A DNA stretch of 64,000 bases from Marchantia polymorpha subsp. ruderalis (lineage: Eukaryota > Streptophyta > Marchantiopsida > Marchantiales > Marchantiaceae), in contig AP031352.1 of the NCBI GenBank assembly GCA_037833965.1, forward strand, positions 14,364,501 through 14,428,500, written 5' to 3'. Shown piece after piece: positions 13,001-26,020 of the stretch. Position 1 is the first letter of the stretch; every line of letters begins with the position of its first letter. Below the pieces are notes generated by a model, which made no database searches, was not told where the DNA came from, and saw only the letters and a program-made list of their open reading frames with translations. A program made the translations under genes and the position numbers.

Positions 13001-13843
13001 TCAAAACTACTACATGTAAGAGTGAGCAACAAACAACAACTAAATCACATCCTCCAATTAAGGAGAATTGATGACCCGAGTGATGATGTAATGGAGACCG
13101 GGGTCCACTAAGCTCTGGCAATAAAACAGTGGCAATGATCGAATGATGTTTGGGGAAGGGGAATTAAATCTAACGAAGTGAATTCGCTTGTTCGTTCAGT
13201 TTCAGTTGAGAGAGAGAAAGAGAGAGAAGACGACGAGACGAGAGGTCAATGAAGGGAATGGAGCCGGTGGGTCCCACCAACCACTCCCTGGTCCCCCGCC
13301 CGCACGAAACTTCTTCAATCCCACCGCCCCCGCCATTTCCCCCGATTCTCTTAATTACATCGCGGTAAAACAATCAAGTAATGCGAAACAACGATGCCAC
13401 TTTTTACACAGTTCTTCGATTCAGTGCCGAGCCTCCACTCCCACGGCCTCATCCACTACTCTCCCTCCTCCACGTGGTCCAATCGGGCTTCGTTCGATCC
13501 TCTCCTCTTTCCGTTATGATCTCAATCATGATCGATTCCTCATCCTTCCCGCATCAACATTTCCTTCCCTCTGTTCTCACTAAATCACAACAAATCACCA
13601 AAACGTGTGGACACGTGTGTCGATTTGAATCTCATCTCCAATCCGTACTAAGTACGCAGGATGGAAAGAATAAGTTCTAAGGTAGAGAAATTTCGGACCA
13701 TGTATGGATGGATGGCGCAGGGGCATGAGGAGTAACGTTTAGAGAGGGAGAAGGCGGAGTTCTGGTTGGCTGACACGGGGGCAGAGTGCACGCGCCTGCT
13801 CGTCTCGGTCTTCTAGAACAATCGTTCGTGATCCGAAGGGTGT
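13001..13843. other. Ordinary-GC stretch, no gene recognised
   Basis: Contains a GA-rich run (about 13,207-13,243) and pyrimidine-rich sequence (13,260-13,560). Open frames are short and low-complexity. It joins AT-rich block 1 to the foldback-like element and may be part of the same insertion. Confidence 0.4.
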
Positions 13844-15205
13844 TCAGACGGACAACTCAGCAGCAGGCGTGGTTCGGTCAACGCACTGTTGCCTAGAGGT
13901 GCGGTAAGTCCCACGAAGATGTTCAGCATCAACGCTTCTTAACGGACTGGCGGTGTTTCTGTAGCAGGTGTAACCTCCTCTACGTTGAGTAAGCACCCGT
14001 GCTGCCCGGCTGTTCTCGGCGATGGAACTCAAGTTCCACATGTTTTTTTCGATTGAATGTATCGCTCTCCCCGACCCGACACTGTACAAGAACGTCCAAG
14101 CGTCAGGCCAAACGAACCGACCCCGGCGACTCCCGATCATCCATCCGTTCTATTCCTCTCTCATGCACGTATATACATCACTACATGCTTCCCTCTTTTT
14201 GCTGCTTTGATCTCAAATGAAGATTTTTATCTAAAGCAAGAAGAACTGATATACTCAAATCATGAGTTATGGCAGTTCTTCTTGCTTCAGATGAAAAAAC
14301 ACTTTCAGATCAGAGTAGCAAAATGAGGGAAGGATTTGTACTAGCATACAAATGTACGCAAAACAATTGTCCCAAAACAACACTAATAATGATCCCAAAA
14401 CTGAGAGAGGTTTCTTATGTTCTTAAAACAATGGGTTGATATTCGATTGGTGTAGCAAGGCATCTACAAATCTGGCTTAAATCGGAAGTTAAAAGTCACT
14501 TCCGAAACATTGTTGAACCTCCTTCATTTAAATACCATAAGATTCATTACGATTAGAATGGATTTGATTACCAAAAAATGTTGAAACTTAATGCTTAAGA
14601 GTGATTATCAGTGATTGATTGATCCAAAATCTTCATTTGAGATCAAAGCAGCAAAAAGAGGGAAGCATGTAGTGATGTATGTACGTGCATGAGAGAGGAA
14701 TAGAACGGATGGATGATCGGGAATCGCCGGGGTCGGTTCGTTTGGCCTGACGCTTGGACGTTCTTGTACAGTGTCGGGTCGGGGAGATCGACACATTCAA
14801 ATCGAAAAAAACATGCGGAACTTGAGTTCGCCGAGAACAGCCGGGCAGCATGTACATTCGTATGCTACTACAAATCCTTCGTTATTTCTTTCGAAACGAA
14901 AGCCATATGGCCAGGGAGATATCTAAAGCAAGAAGAACGGTCATTCTCAAATCAATCATGCCATAGCTCTTGATTTGAGAAAAGCAGTCTTTCTTAAAAA
15001 TCTTCATTTGTGTTCAGAGCATGTATTGCTCTGAACTCAAATGTAGTGATTTATATACGTGCACGAGAGAGGAATAGAACGGATGGATCATCCATCCGTT
15101 CGGACCTGCTAAGGAACGAACATGATGGATGGATCATCCATCCGGGATCAAACCGACCCGATCATCGAACCGACCCCATCCGGGGTCGGTTCACGCATCA
15201 CATAA
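13844..15205. mobile_element. Foldback-like palindromic repeat element with three related arms
   Basis: The segment 14008-14227 reappears inverted at about 14628-14850, nearly identical over about 220 bp and separated by about 400 bp. Part of the arm (containing GAGAGAGGAATAGAACGGAT) occurs a third time near 15062-15081 in the orientation of the second copy. Nested smaller palindromes sit inside: 14230-14248 with 14273-14291, 15017-15039, 15080-15102 and the GACCCC/GGGGTC pair near 15172-15190. No transposase frame is seen. The structure suggests a non-autonomous foldback or MITE-like element. The outer ends are not defined, since I could not find clear target-site duplications. It lies between two AT-rich blocks. 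Confidence 0.65.
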
Positions 15206-17700
15206 TGCCTGGATTGAAGTATAATATGGACAGTACAATATTAAAGCCTACAAGAAGACTGAATATAATAGATATTTATCGCATTAAAAATAATCATTCT
15301 CCTTATCAAAAATATTAGATTCAAGAAATTTTGAATTCTTTTTTATAAAATTAAAATGTAAAATTTTAATATAATATTTTATAATTCTTATTAATATTGA
15401 GTAATTTTATATCCAATAAACCGAAACTTTTGAAAATCTAAAGTTCTATTTTCTTTCTCCAAACTTGTCACAATTCATAAAAATGTTTAAGTGTAAGATA
15501 TTTCTTCCATGATTAGATTGAAAATATTAAGTGAGAATTTCACCTTGAAACAATAGACCTTTAAATACATAAGAGAAAATTTCAATTAGAAAATAAAATG
15601 ATTGTCTATTACTCTATTTATTAAAAAACTATTACTTGAATTTCTAGGTTAACATTTTATTTTAGGTTATTAATAATAAAATATTTGTTTAATATTAAAA
15701 TTAAAGTAAATTAAATGACTGAAAATTCAAATATTACTTCATATTTTTGTAGATTTGCAATGACTTGTAAAAAATAAAAATCTCAATGGTGTGAAAATTA
15801 CACCTCAAAATATTTCAGCATGACAAAGTTTTGATCTCAAAATTGATCAACTACAATCTGTTGAATGTATTCTCATTAAAAATAAACATACATATGTTTA
15901 TTGACATTTGATTTTCAGTGAAGCATGTTCATTATTAAAACACTCATTTACTTGAATCGTACTTGTGAAATTCATAGTTAAACACAAATTATGGAGTTTT
16001 TAAATGTTACATATCAACCATTGTGGATATTACAGATAATTTTGTATATTAGAATGGTATTTTTTGATGTTATAGATTTCCTCTTTTTTTGGTAATATTT
16101 TATTTCAATAATTATCAAAATTTTGAAATTCATTTTATTAAAATAAATAAAAACCTACATATTCAACTAATATATCATATTAGTCATTCCATGAAGACCT
16201 TTGGTTAAATCATAAGTATGTCATAAACCAATATAAAAAAGATAAATGACGCAATCAGATGACAAAGCTATAATATTACAATAAATTTATTTATTCTGAT
16301 AATTTTGAATTATTCTGAATATTTGAAAATAAGTCTCATGTTCGAATTTGAAAAAATGATAAATTTATTATGAGTCATAAAGCTCGTTTTATTCAAGATG
16401 GATATATTGTTATTTGAAATTACAATCTTGTTTCAGAACTGTTGCTCAATCGATTATAACGCATGAGAATATAATATAATGATTTATACACATCTTATCA
16501 TAGTGAATATGTTTTGCATATCATTAAGTGATTTCTTATTTATGGATTTAATTTTCATAAATCAAAATTTTAGTACACAATATATTTTATGTGCATGTCA
16601 TATGATATAATTTTGATTTTCTTTTAAATATTTTTGTCTCAAGTGATACTATTGGTAAAATTATATCCAATTGTTCTATTAATTTGTAAAAAAAATTTAA
16701 AAGACATGATCAACATATGGCTCCTACTTTTAATTTTTTTGATATCTTGCAATCAAAGTATGTTATTAAGTGAATATATTGCAAAGAAATTATGAATTTA
16801 GTTATCAGATAATCTATTTTTAAAGATAAATAATTATTATTTTATTATAAAATTATATTTTAAATTTTCTTGAAATTTTATAACTATTTTTAAAATACCA
16901 AGATGAATGTTTTTTTACTTCTTATTGAAATAGTGGGTTAAAAAATTATGCTGTGAATCACATTCCCAAGCTATTCTGAATCATTATGATTTAAAGTACG
17001 TTTTTGGTGAATCTTTATCTTTTATGTTAAATCCCTAACTATTTTTGATTGATAACATCAAACGTTTTTACAAACGTGTTGTTAGGTTTTCAGAATTTTG
17101 GTGAAGATCACTCATGTACATTGTTCATCTCCCTAGAATGGACCTACGGTCAAATGTGAATATTATGGAAGTGCATTTTTGAAATTTCGAACTTTAGATT
17201 ACTATCATGATATTTCAAGCAGGAAACATTTTCATTCAAAAGTATCAACTTGCAAAAAAAAGATAATTATTTTATTCTCAAACTGATTATACTTTAAAAC
17301 TCAGTAATGATCTGATATAAAATTCTTCAAATTCAATATTCTGGAACTTATGCTAGTCAAAATCAACATTATAATTGTTTGAAAACCATCACATTAATAT
17401 TTTTTTGTCTCTTGGAAATGCGATGGAGTAAGCGGGCAAAAACTTGACCTCTAAATTTCAAATTCGAGACCTTCGTGGCTGCTTTTTCAGACATTTGTAA
17501 CTTGTTTAATCCTGCAAATAACCCTGGTCAAACGTCGTAATTTTACGTCTCACTCCTCATTCTTTGAAAATTACCGAAACTCACGTTTTGAAATACTTGA
17601 ATGCTTGAATTCAATCATAGAAACATTCTTAGATTTCTATACTTAATTCTTACTTAGAAATGCAGGAGATTATCAAAAGTAAATTAAATCCAGTGGATTA
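15206..17700. other. AT-rich block 2, no gene seen
   Basis: Same composition as block 1, with no open frame worth reporting. It begins right after the foldback-like element, as if one AT-rich island had been split by an insertion. The right edge grades into ordinary sequence near 17.5-17.8 kb. Confidence 0.6.
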
Positions 17701-20700
17701 GGAAACCGATTCAGAGCTCCAAGTAAAAAATCAATCCAGCGTCTGTTCTCCAGCAGCTATTGAAGTGTTTGAATTTCTACGCATCAGAACATCAAGTAGT
17801 CTTTCTCCGCTTGACGGAAGTCTTCCGTCATCACAGTGGCCAGTGACCCCGACGGGCGAAGGCTTTGTTACCTTTCGGTTTCACTACTCTGAAACCCGAC
17901 CGCTCTTTTATATTCCATCCTTTTTGCTGTATCATTCGGTTCCCTTCAGCCTTTTAAATACAAGGAGATTCATCATAGGTGACACTCGTCTCTGACTCGA
18001 CTCGCTCATTCCTCTCGCTTTTGTCAAAATATGTGAAAGAAAATCCGGTACGATGCAGCAACAGAATAGAAAGAGGAAGAAGAAATGTTGAAGGAGGAGT
18101 CAAAGGGCCAGAACTCGTGAAATATGAGGCCTGGGGAGTGGGGACGGTACTCAGCCCTCGTTCCTACGGTAGTCGCCGACCCCGACTTATGGCGGAGATG
18201 GATGTTGAGACGTCGGAGGCATCTTGTCTGCACAGTGGGGAGCACCATAAACATAGAGTTGCATGTTCTTGTATGGCAGAGGCACAGGTCTTGTAAAGGT
18301 GAGTCATGATTTACAGGAGTGGGAGGGGTAGCTTTAAAGTCCCGAAAGTAGTCCTCAAGGCCTCAGCTGCCCTAAAGTGACGGGACTTTATGTGTTTACA
18401 GACCAACCCAGCCGGGCCCGACCCCGAGCAAGTCGAGAAAGGGACGGCCTAGAAGGATAGGAACTCGCAAGATGGATAGTCGGATAGATACAGTGGGACA
18501 GAGACAGCTCCGACAAGAGACTGTAGAAGACCGGCCATATGCGAAATGAATAGCGTACTTTGAGCCTGCAGGACTGAAGGGAGGACTGGCCGTCAAGGAA
18601 TTTAAGGACTGGAACAGATCGGTGCGAAGTTAAGTACCGTAGGCGGCGGGCGGGAGAAAGTCCTTAATAAGGAAGTCGCGGAGCGAGGGCAGATATTGAG
18701 GCGATATCGGGGTGGGCCCGCGGAAATACAAAGTTCCCCGTCCCACGTGACACTGGGAGGTCGGCCAATGAGAGGATCCACATCACGTGGACCACTTACC
18801 TCTTCTGCGTTTCCAGACCTAGTCCCTACCTGATCCCAACCTCGAAGGGCAGGAAAGCGTCCGAAATCAGTCAACTCGGTTCTACCGGCGAGAACATGGT
18901 ACTAGGGCCGGGTTCAGGCTTGGCTATTCAAGATCGGATCCATTCCCCGGGAAGAGCGCCGTGGCTTTACGGCGGGCGGCGCGCTCTCTTCGTGCTCTGT
19001 CTGGACTGGACTGCGACTTCGGCAAGTTTCTAGTGCCCAGTACTCCGACTGGATTCGCAGTTACAGTTACAGATAGAGGCGCTCCAAACAGTGGTCAATA
19101 TGAAAGCAACTCATAGGGGCGACAAGGTTCGGCAGAGAAGATCCCAAAGCAGAGGTCCAGTGGTGACAGGGCTTTGTCTGGACTCGGTTGACAGGTGACA
19201 ACGTGGCACTGGTTTACATTGCTTCGAAACGACGCTGGCTGGGCTTCATCGACTGTACGGTCACATCGTAACTCTCTGTATACCTCGGCTGCACTTATTA
19301 CGGTGTAGGATGACGGGAATTCTTGTTCTCACGACCGGAGCACGCTCGTAAGCAAGCGCGCTCGAGCGATCGCGCAGAGGAAACCGTACTTGCACTGCAC
19401 AGTTTGACACGAACGAACGCCGGATACGCATTCGCAGACCGGATGCTCAAACCAGCTGCCCGTCCACTCTTCTAACGGCGAGTAACATGTTCTTATCCCC
19501 GCCCTCCGGTCCCTAACGTGCGTGAAGCGAAAGGAATGGATGGCGGACCTGCGGCTCTGCCCGGAGACCGGACAAGCATGAAGTTATGAACCCGCGCTGG
19601 CTGGATACACATTGCAAGGGAATGCGACACATTGTACTGTTACCACTGTACCACTGGTCTGACCGAGCACACATACACTGTGCTCCCCCAGTGTCCCAGT
19701 AGCATTGCAAGAAACGGTGTATTTGGACTGTCAGCGGCTGCCAGCGATTCTGTCTTTAGACTAGGACTCTAAGCAGGAGAGGAGGCCTTACCTTAATTAA
19801 GTGCACGGCAATTACGCGCACACCATGGCTCAATCCGCCGTTTTGCGAGAACCCTAATACGCATAAAGTTGCATAGGCTCGTAGGTCGCATAAAGATCAG
19901 CACCTTTCCCAGCAAGTCCTTGCGGCTCTTATCTTTTGCTGATTAGTCTCCGAGGGCGAACATTTATTTATGTATTTTACAACGTTGCACGTACCCAGTT
20001 GATGGTCACATAGCTCCACTGACACGTTTCCCCGATGGACTCGGTTCCATTAGGGGTTTTCAGATTACCGCTCTTAACCAGTCGACGCTTGCTGACCACT
20101 CACTTAGCGTCCGTTAATACCCATGGAGTCCACACTCAGCTCCCGTAAGACCTGAGCTGAACAGGTCGGGACAAAATGTGTATATGTATGTATGGAGGTA
20201 TAAACTTGAAATGGAAAGCATCTGCTCTTACATGTGGAAACCGAGCGGAAGATTAGTTTGTTACTGAAATGTGAACAGTGACCGAGAATCTGCAATTTAA
20301 CGGAAATGGTGTGATTACGCAGTTCATGGACCTGAGGAAATATCTTCTTTCGAGGGTTGAGTAAGTCTAGAGCGGAGCGAACTTGGTTCAGAGCGATCCG
20401 TGAAAAAGCTGCCATAATATGTGGCAGAGTCCTCTATAAACGTTAATGTCTTTTAGACTCCACAACTGATGAGTTGCAGTTAAAGGGGTTCGACTGTACT
20501 GTTTCAGGTTGATACACTGAAGTGCTCAAGTTTACTGTACGTTTGACATGTAATTTGGAATATGAGGCCTATGCCAGACCTTAAATGCTCATCAGCAGAC
20601 ACAGTTAGACTCAGACAGATGGAAAAGCATTTCTGTGCGCAGCGCGATCTGAGAAAGTATTCGGAAAGATCTACAGGAATCGCATATAGGCAGCAGAACA

Positions 20701-20701
20701 C

Positions 20702-20726
20702 GAGACTCCTTTGCCAAAGGAGTCTC
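20702..20726. repeat. Perfect 25-bp palindrome
   Basis: Arms GAGACTCCTTTG and its exact reverse complement flank a single C. There is no loop, so it is more likely a protein-binding or repeat-derived palindrome than a hairpin RNA. Confidence 0.85.
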
Positions 20727-23700
20727 TTCTGTAGCAAACATAGTAGTAGGCTTGATAGATATAATATCGGCGCAATATTTATGGTGGGTGAAAGAATAAA
20801 GGTCTCCCATTGGTGGACGCCTAGCTTTCTCCCCATTGGTTGATTGGTAGAAAAGTTACCTAAACATCAGTGGTCGGCTCCAATGAGATCGCTCGAATTT
20901 GTGGGTTGACTACTTCGTGTCGACATGAGGTCAGCCTGTTTCGTATCAAATTTCTTGTCCCGGAGAGATCTGAGGAGGAGGGAGAATAGTGGTTCGGAGC
21001 GAGCATAAGCAGGAGTTGAATTTGTGGGAAAAGTGAACTAACGAGACGTATGACATGCTCTTGGAATATGTTAATGATGTGGTGAACAAGGTCTTCTTGT
21101 TGCAGGGAAGTCCATCTATGATCTTCCCATCGTGTGATACTTGCACTGATGCTCACCGCACACCAGGATATGTCATAATTAGTATCCACTTGACGTAACG
21201 GATTTCATTAGGCAATATGGCCAAGTGCTAAATCTCAATCTATGGACGGAAATCAAAGAGACTGGATACACTTCTCTGGAACATGAGAGTTCGGCCTCTC
21301 ACCATTGGAGTTCAACTCCACCTTTCAACTTTATTCCAGAAGCTCGAATGATTAACTAAACTCGTTTTCAATAATAATTACGATGTTCTTTTGGGTGATA
21401 AAGATATTATAAAAAGATAAAGAGTCTAAATTTTATTTATATAAAAATTTTATGTGGCATCAAATTTTATTTAGTGAAATGTAAAAGATGAAATATAAAA
21501 CTATTATTTTATAAAATTTTAAAATTTATTTATAATTATAAAAAAATTCCATATTATTAGAACATTCTAATAATCATGATTATCTGATTGAATATCCAAA
21601 TTTATTTCCCACTCATTAACGGACATTTGGGCAAAGATCTTGTGACAAAAGAACACAATGAATGATGCATCAAAGATTGACAGTCCGAAGAGTGTTCCTG
21701 GCCACGGGGAAGGGTAGATTCTGTTCCATATCTCCTTTCTGCTCTGCGGTTGGCCCCGTTGGTTGGGTTGCATTCAGCTGAGTTCACTTTCAGTTAGATG
21801 TGCTCTGCTCTGCGAGCCTCTTGCTGTTACGGACATGGAGTACACAAACGAAGGGAAGGCTCACACGAGAAAGGAGGCTACGAGAGTGCAAAAAGCTCGT
21901 CTGATCCATACAGTCATGACACCCTTAGGTAGCACAGACTGTCAAGAGGTTTCACAGTTTGAAACTAGAGCTTAGGAAATTGCGTTCCAACTGATCCACT
22001 CTACAGCGCTCAGGTCGAAAGTACAGGAGTACACATGTCCAGCTCTGACCTGACACGAGCCTCCATCTTGCAAGCATATTCCCTCAATTCCTAGCTCGAG
22101 CCGACCCCGACCCGGCCGATCTATCCCAGCGACCCGAGTTTCCAAATGACAAGGTGTCATGGTGACACAACAGCCGTCTAGAAACGAACTAATTCCAACT
22201 ATCAATATGGCGCTCGAGAGCAGATGGAACTTTTCACCTCCGCAACGTCCATCCCTCATTCCTCCAATCCGCTCCTCCCATGTCTAACTGTGAACGTTTA
22301 TCTTAACTTACTCCAACGACGCCCATACAATTTGTTTGTTTGCCGATAGCCCAGAATCACTTCCACTTCACCACTTTCCATGCGGGCATTCAGTTCGTTC
22401 ATACCCTAGGAAAAACGAAAACCTCATTGTAAAGTACCTGTGCTCATTATATAAGCTGATTCAATCAAGGATACCAACATGCATCACTCAAAACACAAGC
22501 CCCAACAAAACTAGATGATGTACCGCCCTGTTCTATATATTCTCCAACTACTAACCGCATGAGCTTACGAATCTACCTCTTTCCCGAACTTACGTTCATT
22601 TATCACAGCCACGCCTTATCTGACGAGTTACCAGACCCCTTCCTCCTCTTTGTATCCAAGAGAAGAGAGAGTCCGGCCTTTTAGTCTACATGTTGTACTC
22701 TGGCTAGCTCCATAGCCCACCAAATGTGGAGATAAGTCTCTCTCTTCCATCACCCTTCCTTCTTTCTTTCATCACACTTCACCTCTTGCGGCCCGTCATT
22801 GATATGAACATGGATGGCATTTCGGCGACTGGAAGGAACATCCGCAGGTTCTCCTAGTAGTCCAGGCGAATTTTTAAGAAAGCAAATACTCTCTTCGATT
22901 TATGTCTCGCTCTTTGCACTTCACTCCCTAAGGGATCAGATGCCTACGTTAACTTGAGATAAGACACACATGCCCTGTTTACTTCAAACTTCTCCTGTTC
23001 TTTCCTACTTCTACTTCCTCTTCCGCGCAACTCCTGTGATGCTGGTTGTCCAGGGCGTATGACAACCGAATTCATTCTCACTACGATATAATGAATCAGC
23101 CGAATATCCAGTGTGGATTGACTCGTCTATCGAGCCGGCCAAATTCGTGCCCAGCGACTGTGGGTAGGGGTGGGGGAGGGGTGCGGTGGGGGAAGTGATG
23201 CAATATGATCTCTACAAGATCAGATGCCAAACTGAGACCTACGCGGTATGGCGAAAACCACCAACTAATGAGTCAACCAACCAACAGCGAGGGGGAGCGA
23301 CCGAATCAGAGGACCTTCGAGCAAGATGTCCGGTATACATCTCATGATTTACCGGCTCACCTCGGCCGAACATGGTGATACACGTGCTCCGATAATCGAG
23401 ACGCAATGGAGAGGGCGAAATAAAGTTACCATTCTGAAGTCAGGATCTGAGTCCGTCTGACAACCGGCCAGCCCGACCTGTTTGTCTTGCAAGCCAGCCA
23501 GCCAGCCAGCCTGCCAGAAATCCATCCGTTAGTCTGTACATCCGTTGTAGGGTCCACGTTGAGCTCGCTCCAGAGGACGCAAAGCCATGCAAGGCCGAAA
23601 ACCACACTCGACGAGTTGGACGGAGGGTGGGTGCGCTTCTGTTGTCTGTTGCGGATGTCTGTCCAAAAGGGCGTGCTCCCACATGATTAGGTCTTGGCAC

Positions 23701-24843
23701 TCCAACTTGTCCCGCATATCCCACATTCGCCTCGCAGGACAGCCGCGAGTCTACAGCGACTGCGCGGTAGACTGCAGTCCTGCACGGTACCGCGCTGTAG
23801 CCTTCCACGGCGGAATTATTAGCAGCCTCATCGAGCGCGTTCTCACCTACCTACGATCAATTGCCTCTGGTGAGAAACGCGACTATTTTTCAGCTAACAT
23901 CGTGTCTGGTGTTTCAAAGAAGACTGCGTTGGAAGAAACAAATGCCCTGTCCCGGGCTAACGCAACCTGTGGGATATATGAAATCCAGACTTCGCCCGGA
24001 GACGATGGTTCCGTTTTCCATCCTCCTCTACTATGCTCCACTCTCTGTAGGCTGAGCGTCCAAGGCACAGCTGATGTTCAGTGGGGAGACATGGACTGAA
24101 CTGCGCAGTCCCGAAAGCCGGACACGTGAAGTAGTGAAAGCGAAAATTCTGAGCAGGGGTTTCCACCGGGTAGATCAGATTTCTTACCGGCACCATTCAC
24201 CATCCAGTTGTGCATGTGTATTAAATACCATCTCCAGGAGGTAGCAGATAACCTCATGGTGCAGGTAAAACCTTCACTGAGAGGTCGCCGCTGGGTTTTT
24301 GAGGAGACAAGGATATTTTCTTACGTCTGTCCCATATGTCACGTCGTCCGGAATTGCTACGGGAATTCTTCACGACATCTGCAGCAGCCGAATTTCATGT
24401 TCAGTTGGCAGGAGCATGGATGGGATGCGACGGAGAAGGCAGAAACCGAATGCCTGCGAGTCCTAGAGCCTCGCTTCTGCCTATGGCTGCGATCGACCCA
24501 CTGTTCCTCGCATTCGCTTGAAGTCAGGCTGGGCGAGGCGGTATCGAATCCACACCATCTGTCAGGAATCTTGTCCTGCTCCCCGGTCCGCTTGCTCGAG
24601 AAGAGACTACGAGACCGAGCACTTAAAGTATCAGAAGCGCGATCAGAGAGCCCGGCCAGCAGATGCGCATCATCAGTGCGTATCTAGTCCAGCCCGAAAG
24701 ATTCTACGTCAAAGAAGAAAGCCAGAGCCAGCCTCACTTTGCTCCACCTTTCCGTTGAGACCAGTCCAGGCACATTAAAGGCATGGTTACAGTGTGGGAT
24801 CATCATCATCCCCCTCCCTAGTGAGAGAGTCGAGACCATCTCG

Positions 24844-24858
24844 CCCCCCCCCCCCCCC
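24844..24858 (+). repeat. C15 homopolymer
   Basis: Fifteen consecutive cytosines. On the - strand they give a glycine run inside a 134-codon open frame, which argues against that frame being a conserved gene. Confidence 0.9.
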
Positions 24859-25736
24859 ATCTATATCCAGTAGGGAGGCCTGGCGGCCCTGGCCGAGCGC
24901 TGTGGCGGCCATTTCCTCTGTTGCGTAGTCTTTTGCCTTGGCTCGCCCATAGTCGTCGCAGTGCTGCTTGTAGCACCGTAGTCCCCAGCGCAGGGGGTAG
25001 AAGTAGTTGGAGCAAACGCCGTCGTGGCCGTTGTTGGTTTGCGGGGATCCGTTGCGTCTTGACATAGTGTGGGGAGGGGGCGGCTTTCGACAGTATTGAA
25101 TTGTATTCCGCCGGTGGGGACAGGTATACGTTCTCGAGACGTCACCTTCGCTTCTGTCCGATTTCCGAGCTCGTGAATGGACTGCTCGCATTCGCCTATC
25201 AGCGGGCCCAGTTCGGCTTTACCATTTGTTTATTTCATTCGCCACGGAGCAGGGATTGATAATGGAGTTGACTGGGCGCTTTCGCCGAGAACTTCACGTC
25301 ATATTAATGACCTCACCCCCGTCATCGGGGTCAAGCCCCGGCCCCCTGCCCTTCTTTCGCGTCTCTTTCCCGTTTCTTTACAGACTGCCACCTCCTTGCC
25401 TTGGCTAGCCGCGCTGGCCCGACATTCAACACGTGTGATGCACAGTCTCACGCGCGTGCGCTCACCCGGTTTGACTGTGTTTGACCCGGTTTGGAGTCCG
25501 CCTGCTGCAGACGTTCAGACTCCAGACGGGGACATTGTATTTAGTCGCTTCCCTTCGCTTTGCTAACCCCGAATATTGTGTGCGCCGGAGGAGGAGCAGG
25601 TCCTTTGGCTGTTCCTGGCAAATATCTGGCGATTCTGGCCTGTCCTAAATTAAGGCCCGGCGTCGTCGTCGTCGTCCTGTACCGGGACCTCTTCTTGTAC
25701 ACACTGCACTACACTACATGGTGACTACCCACACTC

Positions 25737-25780
25737 ACCACCGGTATCTTTCGACAGATCTGCCGAAAGATTCCGGTGGT
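25737..25780. repeat. 44-bp imperfect palindrome
   Basis: Two 22-bp arms (ACCACCGG to CAGA, and TCTG to CCGGTGGT) match at 20 of 22 positions with no loop. The centre AGATCT is itself palindromic. Confidence 0.8.
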
Positions 25781-26020
25781 CACTGGAGACGCGCGGGCCC
25801 TGACTCCCTAATCATGATATTTGGAAGATCTTAACTTAAAACATTGTGTTTTGTACGATTGCTGCTCGGCAAGAGCAGAACTCGGCCCAAAGCATCATTA
25901 GACCGACAGTGAGGAGCAGATTGCATTAGTACGCGCAAAGCTAAGGGCGTCGTCTGATGACTCTGATCGTGGAGCGGCAGCTGACAGGCTGATTACTGTC
26001 TTGAAGTGACAGCAAGATAA

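Larger units (their letters stand above)
17701..26020. other. Ordinary- to high-GC stretch, no gene recognised
   Basis: No protein family was recognised on either strand. The longest frames (23587-24099, 170 codons; 24208-24687, 159 codons; 25191-24787 on the - strand, 134 codons, with YPLRWGLRCYKQHC) have no familiar motif. Two sharp palindromes (20702-20726 and 25737-25780) and a C15 run (24844-24858) are present. A short AT-rich patch lies at 21,360-21,560. It may be a set of decayed transposons or a non-coding locus. Confidence 0.4.

Noticed and set aside
18571-18583. Thirteen bases identical to the core of plant miR319
   Set aside because: The match stops after GGACTGAAGGGAG, and no complementary star arm is visible nearby, so no precursor can be supported.
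23587-24687. Two adjacent + strand open frames of 170 and 159 codons
   Set aside because: They have no recognisable motif, are in ordinary GC-rich sequence where long frames arise by chance, and show no convincing joining introns.
24787-25191. 134-codon - strand frame with Cys/His residues
   Set aside because: The Cys/His spacing does not make a CCHC knuckle, and the frame runs through a C15 homopolymer.
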